A stretch of DNA of 64,000 nucleotides from Rhabdophis nuchalis. Its lineage: Eukaryota; Chordata; Lepidosauria; Squamata; Natricidae. Of this stretch, positions 10,705 to 22,313 are shown piece by piece. The DNA lies in contig CM077647.1 of the NCBI GenBank assembly GCA_039707465.1, forward strand, positions 120,446,610-120,510,609, given 5' to 3'. Under the pieces are notes generated by a model, which saw only the letters and a program-made list of their open reading frames with translations, searched no databases and was not told the DNA's origin. Made by a program: the position numbers and the translations under genes. The first letter of the stretch is position 1. Each line of letters begins with the position of its first letter.

Positions 10705-10989
10705 TTACACTGTCTTGGGCTTGACAGTATCTTTCATCATAAAATGTGGACAAAACTTGGGCTTGTTGGCTTCCCTTTTATCTCCCCACTGCTTGGCAGG
10801 CAGTTGGTCCAGAGAGATAAATGCTTTCTCATTCAAGCTGTTAATTAGCCTGCATACATCACTGTCCTTAATGGTGTTGGCTGCTGCCTCCAACATGCTG
10901 GGGTCACCTTCTCTACACAGGGCCAAGGCCTTTTCTGCAAACCTCAGAGGAAAAGACTGGGGTGGAGTTCTTAGTTTAGCTCCCAGCAA
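10705..10989 (-). CDS. Unassigned 94-codon ORF, coding-like
   Basis: I do not recognise this ORF. It reads from ATG at 10989 to TAA at 10705. The product is hydrophilic, mixed-charge and helix-prone (FAEKALALCREGDPSMLEAA, then NTIKDSDVCRLINSLNEKAF), and looks like a natural protein rather than a by-product of a simple repeat. It lies inside FMNL1 intron 4 on the same strand, but nothing like it is known in FMNL1, and no clear acceptor, donor or promoter marks it. It could be a retrocopy remnant, a piece of an unannotated repeat ORF, or chance. An ORF of similar length on the opposite strand (10715-10999) is less protein-like. Confidence 0.3.
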   Translation of the reverse strand: MLGAKLRTPPQSFPLRFAEKALALCREGDPSMLEAAANTIKDSDVCRLINSLNEKAFISLDQLPAKQWGDKREANKPKFCPHFMMKDTVKPKTV

Positions 10990-13439
10990 AAGAAATTAGC
11001 CAATTAACCAGATTAACCACCATTGAGGCTGATGTTCATTTTAACAATTAAAATGTAACATCATCCAGACAATCCTTAACACATTTTTCATTTCCCTGGT
11101 GCTTCAGCAGATGGCAAACAAGTGAGAAATGAATTAATTCTGTTCTCCTTTGTCTTGGTTTCTTCTCTTCAGTCATTAATTTATTCGTTCCAAAAAATAA
11201 GACACTAAAGGAGGAATAAGTTGGTGTACAATTACTAGATGAAGGATTGGAAAAGAAAATGCAAGCTTGGCCCTGATTCTGAAGGTCCTATTGATATGTA
11301 TTTACCTTCTTCCCATTCAATTACCTTCTTCCCATTCAATGCCACAAAGAAATTGCCAGTCTATCCTACTTTAAGCCAGACCAATAGTTTTAGCACGCAC
11401 CTCCCCTCATTATACCTAATTGTTCATTCCAAACACAGGTAGAGATTCCCTAGGCATTCTTGCCTACTTCAAGGCTGAGAAAGAGAGGATCAAGGCTGGG
11501 TTTATCTCCTTTCAAGGGTCACTTTCCCACTTCACAGGCACTTTCCAGGTCAAAATGGATTGTATGAAATAGTTCTTACAAAAGCAGGAGATAAGAATTT
11601 AATGAGCTTGAAATTCAATGCATATGAAATCATCAGTAGCAACATCAAGGAGACATTATCTATCATAAATTATAACAATCCATAGTTTCTTGATTAAGTA
11701 AAAAGTAACATTTAACACCTGGTGATGGGCTCACAAACTGCATTCTAAACTAGAAACCAACAAAGACATATTATGTGTAATATGTGCATTCCAACAGTGT
11801 TATAATCAGTTTAGTTTCTTTTAGATCAGCATTTCAGATATACTACAAAGGAAACTTTATTTATTCATTCCTTAGATTGATATGCTCCTCCACCCCAGAG
11901 GATCTCAGTGGCTAACAGCGAGAAACTTCATTTTAAAAAGTCTTCAGTAAAAATGATACCCTCCCACCTCATTAGAAATCTCAACAGCATCATAAAGGAT
12001 TAAAAATAGATATGCAAAGTCATGTGTATGCATTCTGACATTCAAAGCATTTCTTCCTCCTGATTTAGATGGCAAGGCCAGCTCTTAACTTCTCAACTAC
12101 AACTTAGGAAGGAATCTCCATGTGGATAGAATTCCATAAACTGGGCAGTGACTGGAAATACTTCTTTCCTAGATCCCATCAGATGATAGATTGCCTGGAT
12201 CTAAAGTTGACCCTGTTTGATATGATTTGACAGATAAATAAATATTGGATATGCATAATCAAGTTATCTAGTTATTCAGATAGCCTTATTTAAACTATTC
12301 ATAATTTGAGGATTGGACCATTTACTTATTAATAAATGTATTGCTTGATTACTTATGTTGAAGTTTACAAACACAAAATCTAACTAAGAATTAATAGGTG
12401 CCAGAATTTCAAGGGAGGGGGGGGAGAACTATTAAAAAAACCTGGAGACAGTGATAGCTACGGTAGCTATCAGATTATTGTCAGCAAAAGCATATAAAAC
12501 TGAGCTTTAAAGTTAATAACTCAACAGAAAATATTTTTTTTCATTGTTTTATTTGGTGTTTAGAATCATTTGGTGAGATGGGTAACTATACAAAATGAAC
12601 AAATTAAAAAAAATTACTTGTCTTGTATCATTCAAAGCTCCATTTTATTATTTACTGATTATATTTGTATATTGCCTGACTCCCAACAACTCAGGAAGGT
12701 TAACAGGTAAACCATAGGAAACAAAAAGCAATAGTAGAAACGGGGAACAAATCAGCACCAAAGCCTTCAAATTGCAAGCAATGCAATTGACTCAACAAGT
12801 AAAGCAATAAGTCCAGAATGGCCAGTACCAACATTAATCACTCAGTCTGGTAGCTGCCAGATATCATTCAAAAAGCCAGTGGTCTCAGAGCATATACTTT
12901 ATTGATGAGCTATGGACAGTTTGCAAAAAGCATTAATAGAACGTATAATTTCATTTGGACCCTACAATGCCTCTCCTGTGTAAGTAAGGTCAGAACACCA
13001 TTAAAGCCATTTTTTGCAAAACTAAAAACAGACCTTCTGTGTAAGCCCTGGGGATACCCCTGGGGATTAATCAATTTGCATGTCAAACCTGGAGAACAAA
13101 TGACATAAAATGGCATTTTTCTGACTTTTCTACAACTATGGGTTTTTCTTCCTATCCAGAAACTCATCAGAAATTTGAGAGTTTGAAGATAAAGGTTATA
13201 AATAGCTATTTAACGAGCAAGGACCTTGTCTCATGGCTTTGAACTGTTGACATACTGTATATTACAGGCTGTAGTTTCAATTCCAATTTCTATTTAAATA
13301 TGTGCTATACATCAATTCAAGCTGTCATTCTTATTGAGCCCTAAGAAAAGAGCAGGCCAAAAATGGAATGAAGGAAATAAGTAATAAAAACTATCACACA
13401 GATTCTAAATACTCTCCAACCTCCCAGCTGTATCTGCAG
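10990..13439. other. Intron 4 sequence with faint LINE tails
   Basis: At about 11855-11930 (TTTATTTATTCATTCCTTAG, ATTGATATGCTCCTCC) and 12640-12715 there are eroded antisense ends similar to L2/CR1 3' UTRs. A 19-bp phrase ending TTACCTTCTTCCCATTCAAT is tandemly duplicated at about 11300-11340. The remainder is unrecognised. Confidence 0.45.
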
Positions 13440-14480
13440 TTGATAAATTATCTGGAAGAACATTTAATCTACTTCAGGCCAAGGGTCATTATCTTCTGTC
13501 CCACGTCTTTGTTTACCCTGGACTGGTCCATCAGGAAAATGAGATCTGTTGGATCAGTTTGTCCAGGAGCCTTATGGATCCTGTTGGTTTAGAGAGAATG
13601 GTTGGGGAGTTCCCTAAGATTGTCGTGGGCTGTTAAACTGAGATTGTAACCAATACTTGGAATGCATGAGGATGATAGCCTTTCACTGAATTGCTCTTAA
13701 GAAGCAACTCTTTTTCTATCAATCCTAAATACCTCTTGGTTTACTGAGAAGCTCTAGGAAATGAAGCAACAGGAGAAACATCTATGACATTGTTGGAGAA
13801 AAACAGGGAGCAACTCTGATTAGACATGTACAAGACTTTAGATTAAGGAGTATTTTATGGCAGTAATAGCAATAAAACATTTTTCCCACTCTTAGCATAT
13901 GTGCTACCCGATTGACCATATTCAGGGTAAGCTGTACCTTTCTGGAAAGGGAATGTCTTGATGAAAATCTTAAAGAGATGCTGTGAGGGACAGGCTAGGT
14001 TTCTGATAGATGAAATCACTTAGATTATTATTTCTGATTGGTGAATCCTGCTGAAGTGTGTTAAACTCTATTATCTGGGAGGAATTTGAGTCTACCAGTC
14101 TTGAGGAATTGCATAGGGATTTCTGAGCTGTGAGTGAAAGCCATTCAAAGCCAGTCATTAAAAGTAGGTAAGATCAAGAAATAGAAACAGCAAGGATTCC
14201 AAGAATGCATTTTATTGCTATAAGGTAGGTAGAATAGAATAGAATGGGCTGCAGTTCCAGGGACCTGGGGGTAAGGAGATTGTGGAATATTGGGTACTTC
14301 TCAGTAAGGTTTCAGACTAGAGTGTAGCACTGAGACAACTTGTGGATGATCTCTGGTGTGACTGGAGGTAATGCAATTCTCCTGCTCATCCTTGATCTTG
14401 ATACCTTAGGGGCTTTTGATACCATTTATCATAGTAACACACGGACTAACTTTGGGAGTAGGGGGCACTATTTTATAGCA
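13440..14480 (+). mobile_element. Old L2-type LINE fragment, linker and N-terminal RT region
   Basis: Broken translation gives pieces corresponding to the region before the L2 reverse transcriptase (WFTEKL, then after a gap YFMAVIAIKH, then WEEFESTSLEEL) followed by LVDDLW-like and LDTLGAFDTIYH motifs near 14350-14430, equivalent to LDLSAAFDTIDH of intact copies. Numerous stops show an ancient copy. Confidence 0.55.
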
Positions 14481-14509
14481 GCTCTTCTTGATAATCTAAC
14501 CAATTGAAA

Positions 14510-15230
14510 ACTTGATAAATTGGTATTTTTATAAGATAGAAAAATGTGGATTAGACAGCATCACCACCAGATGGATTAGTAACTGGCTAACCAATCACAC
14601 TCAACATTAGTCCTTAATGGAACTGCATCTACATGGAAGGAAGTATGCAGTGGGCTATTTCAAGGCTCTGTCTTAGACCCAGACTCTTCTATATCTTCAT
14701 AAATGATTTATATGAGAGGATAGAAAGGGAACTAATCAAATTTGTAAATAAGCTGGCAGGAATAACCAACGCTCAGGAAAATAGGCTCAAGATACAGATG
14801 GATTGTGACAGACTTGAACACTGGGCTGCATCTAACAAAATGAAATTCAATGATGAGCAAAGTAAAGTTATGCACTTAGGCAAGAAAAACGAAATGCACA
14901 GATATAGAATAGATGGTATCTGGTTCAATAGTAGTAACTGTGAGAGGTATCCTAGGCATTCTAATGAACAATCACTTAAATATGAGCCAGCAATGTGTGG
15001 CACCATCAAAAAAAACTAACACAGTTCTAGATTGCATTAACAGAGAGATACTCTATATCAAATGAAGCGTCCTTAGTACTTTATAATGCTCTGGTAGGAC
15101 CACCTTGGAATGTTGGATCCAGTTTTGCTCGTTACAATATAAAAAAAGATGTTGAGATTCTAGAAAGAGTGCAGTAAAGAGCAATAAAGATTAGGGAACT
15201 GGAGGCTAAAACATATGATGAATTATTGCA
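14510..15230 (+). mobile_element. CR1-type LINE fragment, reverse transcriptase
   Basis: Translation gives FIFINDLYERIERELIKFVN, DCDRLEHWAASNKMKFN, SKVMHLGKKNEMHRYRI and, further on, ILERVQ-type residues near 15165. These follow the CR1 reverse transcriptase from the INDL motif to the C terminus; the FADD box reads FVNK and is lost. The open frame 14633-15019 is part of it. The copy is interrupted at about 15231 by a hAT that itself holds an L2, and its 3' end reappears at 17338-17625. Confidence 0.75.
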
Positions 15231-17337
15231 GGTGGCACACTGATCCATTTCTGAGGGCACTCAAGGTGTTGCCCTGTCAGCTCCAGCACAGTGCCACTTA
15301 TCGCGTCCGCGGATAACCGCCCTGCTGCTCTGTTTGAGGTGACCCGCTCCCTCCTTCACCAGAGGCTGCGGGAAGCCCCTTTGCAGGGTCGAGCAGAGGA
15401 ATTTGGAGTCTATCTGCAGGATAAAATCACTCAGATTCGGAACGAGCTGCCCTCCACTGAAAGCTGTCCAGTCGGTTTATCCGATGCTGGTCTTGAGACA
15501 ACATCTTGGGAGGAGTTTGACTTTGTTACTACCAAGGATATGGACAGGTTGTTGAGGAGCCTTAGGGCCACCACATGTTTATTGGAACCGTGTTCCTCCT
15601 GGCTTGTACTGGCATCCTGGGAGGTTACATGAGGCTGGCTCCAGGATATTGTGAATGCGTCTTTGAGTGAGGGGTTTTTACCTACTGCCTTGAAAAAGGC
15701 GGTGGTGAGACCTCTCCTCAAAAAGCCTTCCCTGGACCCAGCATTGTTGGAAAATTACCATCCGGTCTCCAACCTTCACTTTCTTGCGAAGGTTGTAGAG
15801 AGTGTGGTGGCTCAACAGTTCCCTCGACACCTGGAGGAAGTTGATTATCTAGACCCGCGCCAGTCCAGTTTCCGGCCCGGTCACAGCACCGAGACGGCAT
15901 TGGTCGCGTTGGTGGATGATCTCTGGAGGGCACGGGATAGAGGTTGTTCCTCTATCCTAGTCCTACTAGACCTCTCAGTGGCTTTCGATACTATCGACCA
16001 TGGTATCTTATTGCACCGACTGGGGGGGTTGGGGGTGAGAGGCACCGTTTTATGGTGGTTCTCGTCCTACCTCTCTGGTCAGTCGCAATGTGTGTTGGCA
16101 GGAGGGCAGAGGTCAGCCCCAAGGCCCCTCACATGTGGGGTTCCTCAGGGGTCGGTCCTCTCGCCACTTCTGTTCAACACCTAAATGAAGCCGCTAGGCG
16201 AGATCATCTGTGGTTTTGGGGTGGAATACCATCTGTACGCTGATGACACTCGGCTGTACATATCCACCGCAAACCACCCCAACGATGCCATCGAGGTGCT
16301 GTCCCGGTGTCTGGAGGCCGTACGGGTTTGGATGGGTAGTGACAAACTCAAGCTCAACCCATCCAAGATCGAGTGGCTGTAGTTTCCGGCATCCAGGTTC
16401 AGCCAGGTAAGTCCAACACTGGCCATTGGGGGTGAACAACTGGCCCCCGTGGAGAGGGCGCGCAACTTGGGTGTCCTCCTGGATTCCCAGCTGTCCATGG
16501 AGGACCATATGATGGCCGTGGCCAGGGGGGCGTTCTATCAGGTACACTTGATACGCCAGTTGCGCCCCTTTCTGGACCGGGTAGCCCTTCGCACAGTCAC
16601 TCAAGCACTCGTGACATCCCAGCTGGACTACTGTAACGTTCTCTACATGGGGCTCCCCTTGAGGTGCACTCAAAGGTTACAGTTAGTCCAGAATGCGGCC
16701 GCGCGGGTGATTATGGGTGCCTCGAGGCAAGCCCACATAACACCTCTCCCGCGCGAGCTGCACTGGCTATCTGTGGCTTTTCGGGTGCGCTTCAAGGTGT
16801 TGACGACCATCTTTAAATCGCTCCATGGCTCGGGGCCTAGCTACATACGAGACCGCCTCCTGCACCATACATCCCTTCAACCGATCCGTTCCCACAGAGA
16901 GGGCCTTCTCCGGATACCATCGGCCGGGCAATGCCGGTTGGCGATGCCCAGGGGAAGGGCCTTCTCTGTGGCGGGCCCAGCCCTCTGGAATGACCTGCCC
17001 CCCGATATACGTACCACCTCGGACCTCCGCCTCTTCCGCCAATGCCTCAAAACGTATTTATTCCAACAAGCCGGCCTAGCATAACCCCCCGCTTCTGACT
17101 TGTATTTGTATAAATTTTAATTCATAGGGTTTTATAAGGGTTTTAGCACGGGATATAATTTAATAGTTTTTAATAATGTATTTTTGTAATTATGTATGGT
17201 TTTTTAATATTGCCTGTGTGCCGCCCTGGGTCCTTTTTTAGGAGAAGGTGCGGGGTATAAATTTGAAAAATAAAAATAAATAAATAAACACATGCATGTG
17301 TTGGCCAGCTAATTTGGGGGCATTTTTCGCTCTCCGG
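15231..17337. mobile_element. hAT-type element fragment split by an L2 insertion
   Basis: Bases 15231-15290 (GGTGGCACACTGATCC... to GTCAGCTCCAGCACA) and 17289-17337 (CACATGCATGTGTTGGCCAG... TTTTTCGCTCTCC) are adjacent pieces of the hAT family seen complete at 38315-38788 and 61180-61651. The L2 lies between them. Both hAT ends are missing here, so the element was already deleted or truncated. Confidence 0.75.
15291..17288 (+). mobile_element. L2-type LINE, 5'-truncated, nearly intact reverse transcriptase
   Basis: Three neighbouring open frames (15291-15632, 15651-16184, 16185-17084 with a stop at 16381) rebuild most of an L2-group ORF2 C-terminal half. Visible motifs are SFRPGHSTETALVALVDDLW, LLDLSVAFDTIDHGILLHRL, CGVPQGSVLSPLLFN, the catalytic YADD box at 16236-16247, KLNPSKIEWL, LGVLLDSQLSMEDH and LQLVQNAAARVI. 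A few stops separate the frames, so it is non-functional but young. The 3' UTR and (AAAT)n tail run to 17288. It is inserted inside a hAT element, with a short CACA duplication. Confidence 0.9.
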
Positions 17338-17625
17338 CATTTTTCGCTCTCCTCTTCATTACTGGAGGTTTTTAAGAAGAGATTGGACAACCATTTGTCT
17401 AAAAGTGTACAGGACAGTGGCCCCTCAATCTTTTGAGCACTGGTTGTGCGGAGAAAGTTTTTTCCACAGACCGGAGGGGATGTGATTCTGTGTGCTGCTG
17501 GCAACCCATGGATGGGGCTTTGCTTGTTTACATGGACAGGTTTCTTGTATGCCACGGACTGGTGCTGGTTGAGTAGTTGGACTAGAAGATCTCAAAGGTC
17601 CCTTCCAACTCTGTTATTCTGCTTT
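17338..17625 (+). mobile_element. CR1-type LINE 3' end, with an internal hAT
   Basis: The sequence ACTGGAGGTTTTTAAGAAGA at 17356 and GGACTAGAAGATCTCAAAGG, CCCTTCCAACTCTGTTATTC at 17579-17620 are the conserved CR1 3' end, finishing in the short terminal repeat typical of CR1. A hAT of the 759-932 family is inserted in antisense at 17415-17568. It is probably the continuation of the CR1 interrupted at 15230. Confidence 0.8.
17415..17568 (-). mobile_element. hAT-type element, antisense copy of the 759-932 family
   Basis: The left end CAGTGGCCCCTCAATC and internal TTTTTTCCACAGACCGGAGG, and CATGGATGGGGCTTTGCTTG match the reverse complement of the element at 759-932. The other end is lost. It lies inside a CR1 3' end. 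Confidence 0.65.
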
Positions 17626-18407
17626 CTTTGGGGTAATTCCACTCAGTAGTTCCAGTTTGGGACTAATTCCACCTTTCCATGTAGAAAGGAAGAGGCGGAA
17701 TTTAGGTTCATGGTTTGGATCTCTTATTCCTATTCAATCTATTCAATCTATTTAAACTAGTCTTATTTAACATCTACCAGAATTTATTGGGGGAGGTTAT
17801 CCAATGGCATGGAGTTAGGTATTATCAGTATGCTGATTTGTACATTTGTATATTTTGTACATCTTGATCCCTGGCCATCCGAGCAATGCTATCAATGTTC
17901 TATCCCATACCTGGAGATTGTTAGGATGTAGGTGGGTTAACAAACTTAGGTTTAACCCTACCCAGGCCAAATTGATTTTCACAAACCCCACTAAGCACAA
18001 TCAGAAGTGGTCTGTATTCTTGCCCAAACATACCTTCTTCTATCTTCAAAAGGCATAGGATTCTTTGGAGTATTTTTTTTTTAAAGTATTATTTCTAATT
18101 TTGGAAAGCAAACAGAGTATAATTTTTATAAACTCTAAACTTCATTCGTTCATTCGTTCATTTTATTTCTATAGCTGCTCACCTCAGTCAATGACTCTGA
18201 ATGAGTCAATGAATTACCAAAGTGCTAAATGATAGTCTCTGAAGTGGCCATGATGCTGTAGGTTTGTCAGATAATATTCAAATAACGAATATATTATAAT
18301 TGCTAATAATGAATAAATTATAATTGCTCATGACTAGGAATAGCAAGTTGGAGAGTGCACAGCAAGTAAGTGAAGAACCAATGAATTTGTTTTCCACAGA
18401 TACTCAC
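17626..18407. other. Intron 4 sequence up to exon 4
   Basis: A (CATT)n/(CGTT)n-like run at about 18145-18165 and L2-like antisense tail residues follow; otherwise nothing recognised. Confidence 0.45.
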
Positions 18408-18481
18408 CCAATGTGGTTTGTTCTCAGGGATATCTCTAACTCCCGAAGAATCTGGGTAGATTCTTGAACTCGTCTCTTAAA
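18408..18481 (-). CDS. FMNL1: FMNL1 coding exon 4
   Basis: This 74-base exon starts at phase 0 after acceptor TTTACCCAG|TTT and ends with two bases of a glycine codon at donor ATTGG|GTGAGT. It encodes [16 protein letters not shown] followed by [16 protein letters not shown] and LRTNHIGW are conserved through the FMNL family and belong to the armadillo-repeat-like FH3 region that couples GTPase binding to autoinhibition. Exon 5 supplies the third base of the split glycine and then the expected tryptophan. Nothing unusual is seen apart from the absence of the extra segment before FKRRV that I recall from mammalian FMNL1. Confidence 0.95.
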
Positions 18482-19477
18482 CTGGGTAAAGAAAGCAAAT
18501 CAAATTAAAAATTCCATAGAAATTACAAATCTGGCATATGTTTATCTACCTGTGACTTATGCATTATACAATGATCCTGGGTTTGAAAAAGTATCTACAC
18601 ATCAATGGGAAATAATATAGACAGCACTAGGAATTTCAGATTGTGAGTGTGCCTTGCAATCAATAGTGAATTACAAAACAGTTATTTCGCTGGTTGCATT
18701 TTCATATTGATTGCAGAAAGATTGTGGTTATGAGTAAAGAAAAATCATACACCCAGAGAGCAAGTGATAAAATTACCCAATATAAAAAGATCTGTTCAAA
18801 TAAAGCCTATGGCTCAAATTTTAAATAACTAAGACTATAGGAACTGTGAGTTTCTGGCAGGTATATATCGAAGTATACAAGTAATTCAAAACTGATATTT
18901 TTTATTACTGAAATGTGAATCTTTTAATAGTCAAGCTTTTTGATAGAAAAATGCAGGTGTGTGATATCAGTTAAGAGAGTGATACCAATCTAACTCCTCA
19001 ACCTAAGGCTGTCTGGGAATTTCCTATTTTACTCATAGCACAATGGTTCCTGCAAATTACACTTCCATGTTTCTGGCAGACCCAGAAAGAAATATTGTGC
19101 ATACCATTTCCAGTCTATATTTTGTATTAGATGCACAGGTGTTGTTATAGACCATTTAGAAAATGTAAGTGTGCTTCCCACATCCCCCATCCTATCAGGC
19201 CTGTAGCATCACTTGCTCTGTGTCAAGCATCCTGTGACTTCATTTCTTTTTCAATAATGTTCATTATACTTTATCTACAATTGCTTTCATTGTTCTCAAA
19301 ATAATGAAGGATTGTTACTCTGAAATACAAATAGCTGTAGTAAATAAAATAAAAATTTTTGTAACTGCATGCAGAATAGCAATTTCTACTCGTTCAGAAA
19401 ATAAAAAACAATCTTTTAAAAAAATTAGTGGTGAACATTTTGTTTGGCAAAAACAGTCTTAGGGAAGAAAACTATGA

Positions 19478-19832
19478 TAAAGGTAAAGATTCCTCTCACA
19501 CATATATGTTAGTCATTCACAACTCTAGGGGGCGGTGCTCATCTCCATTTCAAAGCAAAAGAGCCAGCACTGTCCAAAGACGTCTCCATGGTCATGTGGC
19601 CGGCATGACTAAACAGCAAAGGCATATAGAACGCTGTTACCTTCCCACCAAAGGTGGTCCATATTTTTCTACTTGCATTTTTACATGCTTTCAAACTGCT
19701 AGGTTGGCAGAAGCTGGGACCAGTAACGGGAGCTCACTCCATTATGCTGCGCTAGGAATTTGAAACACCAAACTGCCAACCTTTCTGATTGACAAGCTCA
19801 GTGCCTTAGCCACTGAGCCACCACTGCTAATG
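19478..19832 (-). mobile_element. tRNA-derived SINE, copy 1
   Basis: On the minus strand the head reads TGGCTCAGTGGCTAAGGCAC (A-box-like) followed by a decayed B-box region, a tRNA-like RNA polymerase III promoter. The body continues through AGCTTCTGCCAACCTAGCAG and ends near GTAAAGATTCC-type tail on the plus strand at 19478. The same family is at 26448-26730 and 48520-48850. The open frame at 19428-19763 is spurious. Confidence 0.8.
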
Positions 19833-20373
19833 GTTTGTCCGCAAAATAATATCTTTCTTACTTTTACTGTATGTAAAACTAGACAGCCTGTGTCTCATAA
19901 GGCCATCTTTTCAGAGATGTTTCCTTACTATATTTCCCAATTGTGACAGAATGTCTAATTACTGCTTTTACTGGAAAAAGCTGGGATACATTCAGAGATG
20001 TATCTGCCTGGAAAATAGCCCATGTTAAATTGTATAGCACAGTCAAACATCAGCACAGGAAAATTTTAATGATATTTTGTATTATGCCATAAAACATTGT
20101 TTTTAGGTCGTAAAATGCTTTATACAGTTTGCCGCATTTGAAATCCACAGGAGTCATCAGTCCAAGATTTTGGACACATTCTGTAAGTTAGTCTACTTGA
20201 GGTATATTGGTTCCAAATTTATTACCTTATGATGCAGCATTTTGCCTAGTTAAAGGTTATGGGAATGAGTATTTTAAACATATATCGATTTCCAACTGAG
20301 AGAGAATAGAAAGAACACAGAAGCAATTATGGGAAGGAGAGAATATGAAATTGCCATATTAGCCACAAGTTAC

Positions 20374-20457
20374 CTTTCCACTGAATCCACCTGTGTCTAG
20401 ATAGCTCTTCAGTTTCTGGATATAGGCAGATGGTGGGTTTTTGACCTGGAATCGTTC
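20374..20457 (-). CDS. FMNL1: FMNL1 coding exon 3
   Basis: This is an 84-base exon of 28 codons, phase 0 at both ends, with acceptor CTGTAG|GAA and donor AAAG|GTAACT. It encodes ERFQVKNPPSAYIQKLKS followed by YLDTGGFSGK. ERFQVKNPP-YIQKLK is essentially invariant in FMNL proteins and continues the GTPase-binding/FH3 domain from exon 2. The end, DTGGFSGK, matches the FMNL1 paralogue (DTGG..) rather than FMNL2 or FMNL3. From memory, mammalian FMNL1 has about ten more residues (VAADWMSNLG) between this exon and the next; no such segment was found in the 1.9-kb intron that follows, and the frame is kept without it. Confidence 0.95.
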
Positions 20458-20846
20458 CTACAGATAGGCAGAGATGGGGGTGGAAGAGGAGAAACAACAC
20501 ACATTTTTTTCCCATTAAATCCATGAGGAATAGAGAGGGTTCTGAAAATGCAAACATATTATGAGGACAGGCAAGTTAGGTATCACTTTTTATCTCTTTT
20601 TGTAGAAGATGTTGAGGACACTGTTGTTAAACATAGCCAAAATTACAAATATTGCAGGCGCCTCTGAGACCAGGCACTAGCAGCCTTTAGCTGCCAGATG
20701 TAGATGTTTATGAATCATGCTAAGCTGCAAAAGGGTGAAAGAGAAAGAGACACAAAGAGAAAAAAGATATATCTAGATTCAAGGCCTTTATGATATACTC
20801 AGGCCTGTTAAAGTTTAGGAAACTCTCAGTTTTACAGCCCAGCCAT

Positions 20847-21210
20847 TACAGGAGTCCCCAACTTATGAAAACGGAGCCCTAAACAACACAGTATTAAGTG
20901 AGCTTTGTCATATTTTACTACGTTTCTTGCCACAATTGTTAAGTGAATCACTGCAGTTGCTAAGTTAGTAACATGATTGTTAAGTAAATCTGGCTTCCCC
21001 ATTGACTTTGCTTGTCAGAAGGTCTCAAAAGATGGTCACATATCCCCAGGACACAGCAGTCATCAAAAATATGAGTCAGTTGCCAAGCATCTGAATTTTG
21101 ATGAGGAAGCTATGAAAATGCTGCAAAATGGTCATAAGTCACCTTTTTTCAGTGCTGTGGAGACTATGAATGGTCATTAAACAAACTGTTGTAAGTTGAG
21201 GACCACCTGT
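20847..21210 (-). mobile_element. Tigger-like non-autonomous DNA transposon, copy 3
   Basis: The copy is antisense to the consensus: CAGGAGTCCCCAACTTATG at the left, GTTGTAAGTTGAGGACCACC at the right, with TTGACTTTGCTTGTCAGAAG in the middle. Ends are imperfect inverted repeats. Confidence 0.8.
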
Positions 21211-21349
21211 TCCCCACCAGGGTTTCTATCACAACAAAACCCACCTCTTCAAATGCTTTAGCCTGCAGAGTGTACACTTTGGAATGTTTGCTTACAAAGT
21301 TTTATGGTTTTCACACAACTCCGGTCATTGCAAACTGTAAAGTTTAAAG

Positions 21350-21421
21350 CAGGGGTCTCCAACCTTTGCAACTTTAAGTCTGAAGGACTTCAGCTCCCAG
21401 AATTCTCCAGCCAGCAAAGCT
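21350..21421. mobile_element. Half of a palindromic hAT element
   Basis: CAGGGGTCTCCAACCTTTGC to the central CCAGCCAGCAAAGC is identical in layout to the left half of the complete element at 21678-21817; the right half is missing. A complete relative lies only about 260 bp away. Confidence 0.8.
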
Positions 21422-21677
21422 GCTTTAAAGTATCAGTGAATGTGTAAAAAGAAGTTGCAGATAATCCTTTCCATAGATACTGTTTAAATGCAGAACTCAT
21501 ATCATTTAGTCCCATGTAAGTCATCCCTGCTTCTTTTCCCCATAATAACTGTATTGCATCACCCTGGGGCACAGTATGACACAATGTTTCACAAGAGTGA
21601 TTGTGTGCTGCCTCCTGTTCTTACTTTCTGAAGCACTGCTGAAACATTTGCTGCAAAATATTCTGCAATAATTAAAG

Positions 21678-21817
21678 CAGGGGTCTCCAACCTTTGCAAC
21701 TTTAAGTCTGAAGGACTTCAGCTCCCAGAGTTCTCCAGCCAACAAAGCTTTGCTGGCTGGAGAACTCTGGGAGCTGAAGTCCTTCAGACTTAAAGTTGCA
21801 AAGGTTGGAGACCCCTG
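21678..21817. mobile_element. Palindromic hAT element with 8-bp target duplication
   Basis: A complete 140-bp copy from CAGGGGTCTCCAACC to GGTTGGAGACCCCTG, the halves being almost perfectly complementary around AAAGCTTTGCTGG. It is flanked by exact AATTAAAG duplications. Such a foldback offers a substrate to a hAT transposase but encodes nothing. Confidence 0.93.
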
Positions 21818-22180
21818 AATTAAAGGATACATTGTTAACACTTGTACCAGTTTAAAACTTGGATATGTAATTCAATGAAAGTCTCTAAAAATAGAGTAAG
21901 TCAGGAGTGTCCTCAGACTATGGCAAATGCTTTTACTTTATTGTAGCAGTCATCATTTTGGGGTTTTCTTTGACCACTCCTTGTAGACATCACTGGAGCA
22001 GTTCACGAAAAAATGAGAGTTGACAAGGAGATGAATATGTGGACATACACGTAAAAAAAACGAAAGAAAAAGATTGTTCTTGTATAAGTCTGCGGGCTAA
22101 TGCTTCCTTGGATGATGTGCTTGGCAAAGAATTTTTAATTCTATGTATTTCTGATAATTTTGCAGAGTCTAAGTTTATAA

Positions 22181-22313
22181 CAGGAGTGTCAAACTCATGT
22201 CGTCATGGTGGTGTCACATGATATATTGGGACTTCCCCCCCTTCACTAAATTGGGTGTGGGCGTGGCCAGTGCATGCCACATCTGGGACGCGGGCTGGGA
22301 GTTTGACACTCCC
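22181..22313. mobile_element. hAT-like element, CAGGAGTGTCAAAC family
   Basis: The left end CAGGAGTGTCAAACTC is mirrored by GAGTTTGACACTCC at the right end, with a GC-richer interior. The duplication is not clear. No coding capacity. Confidence 0.65.
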
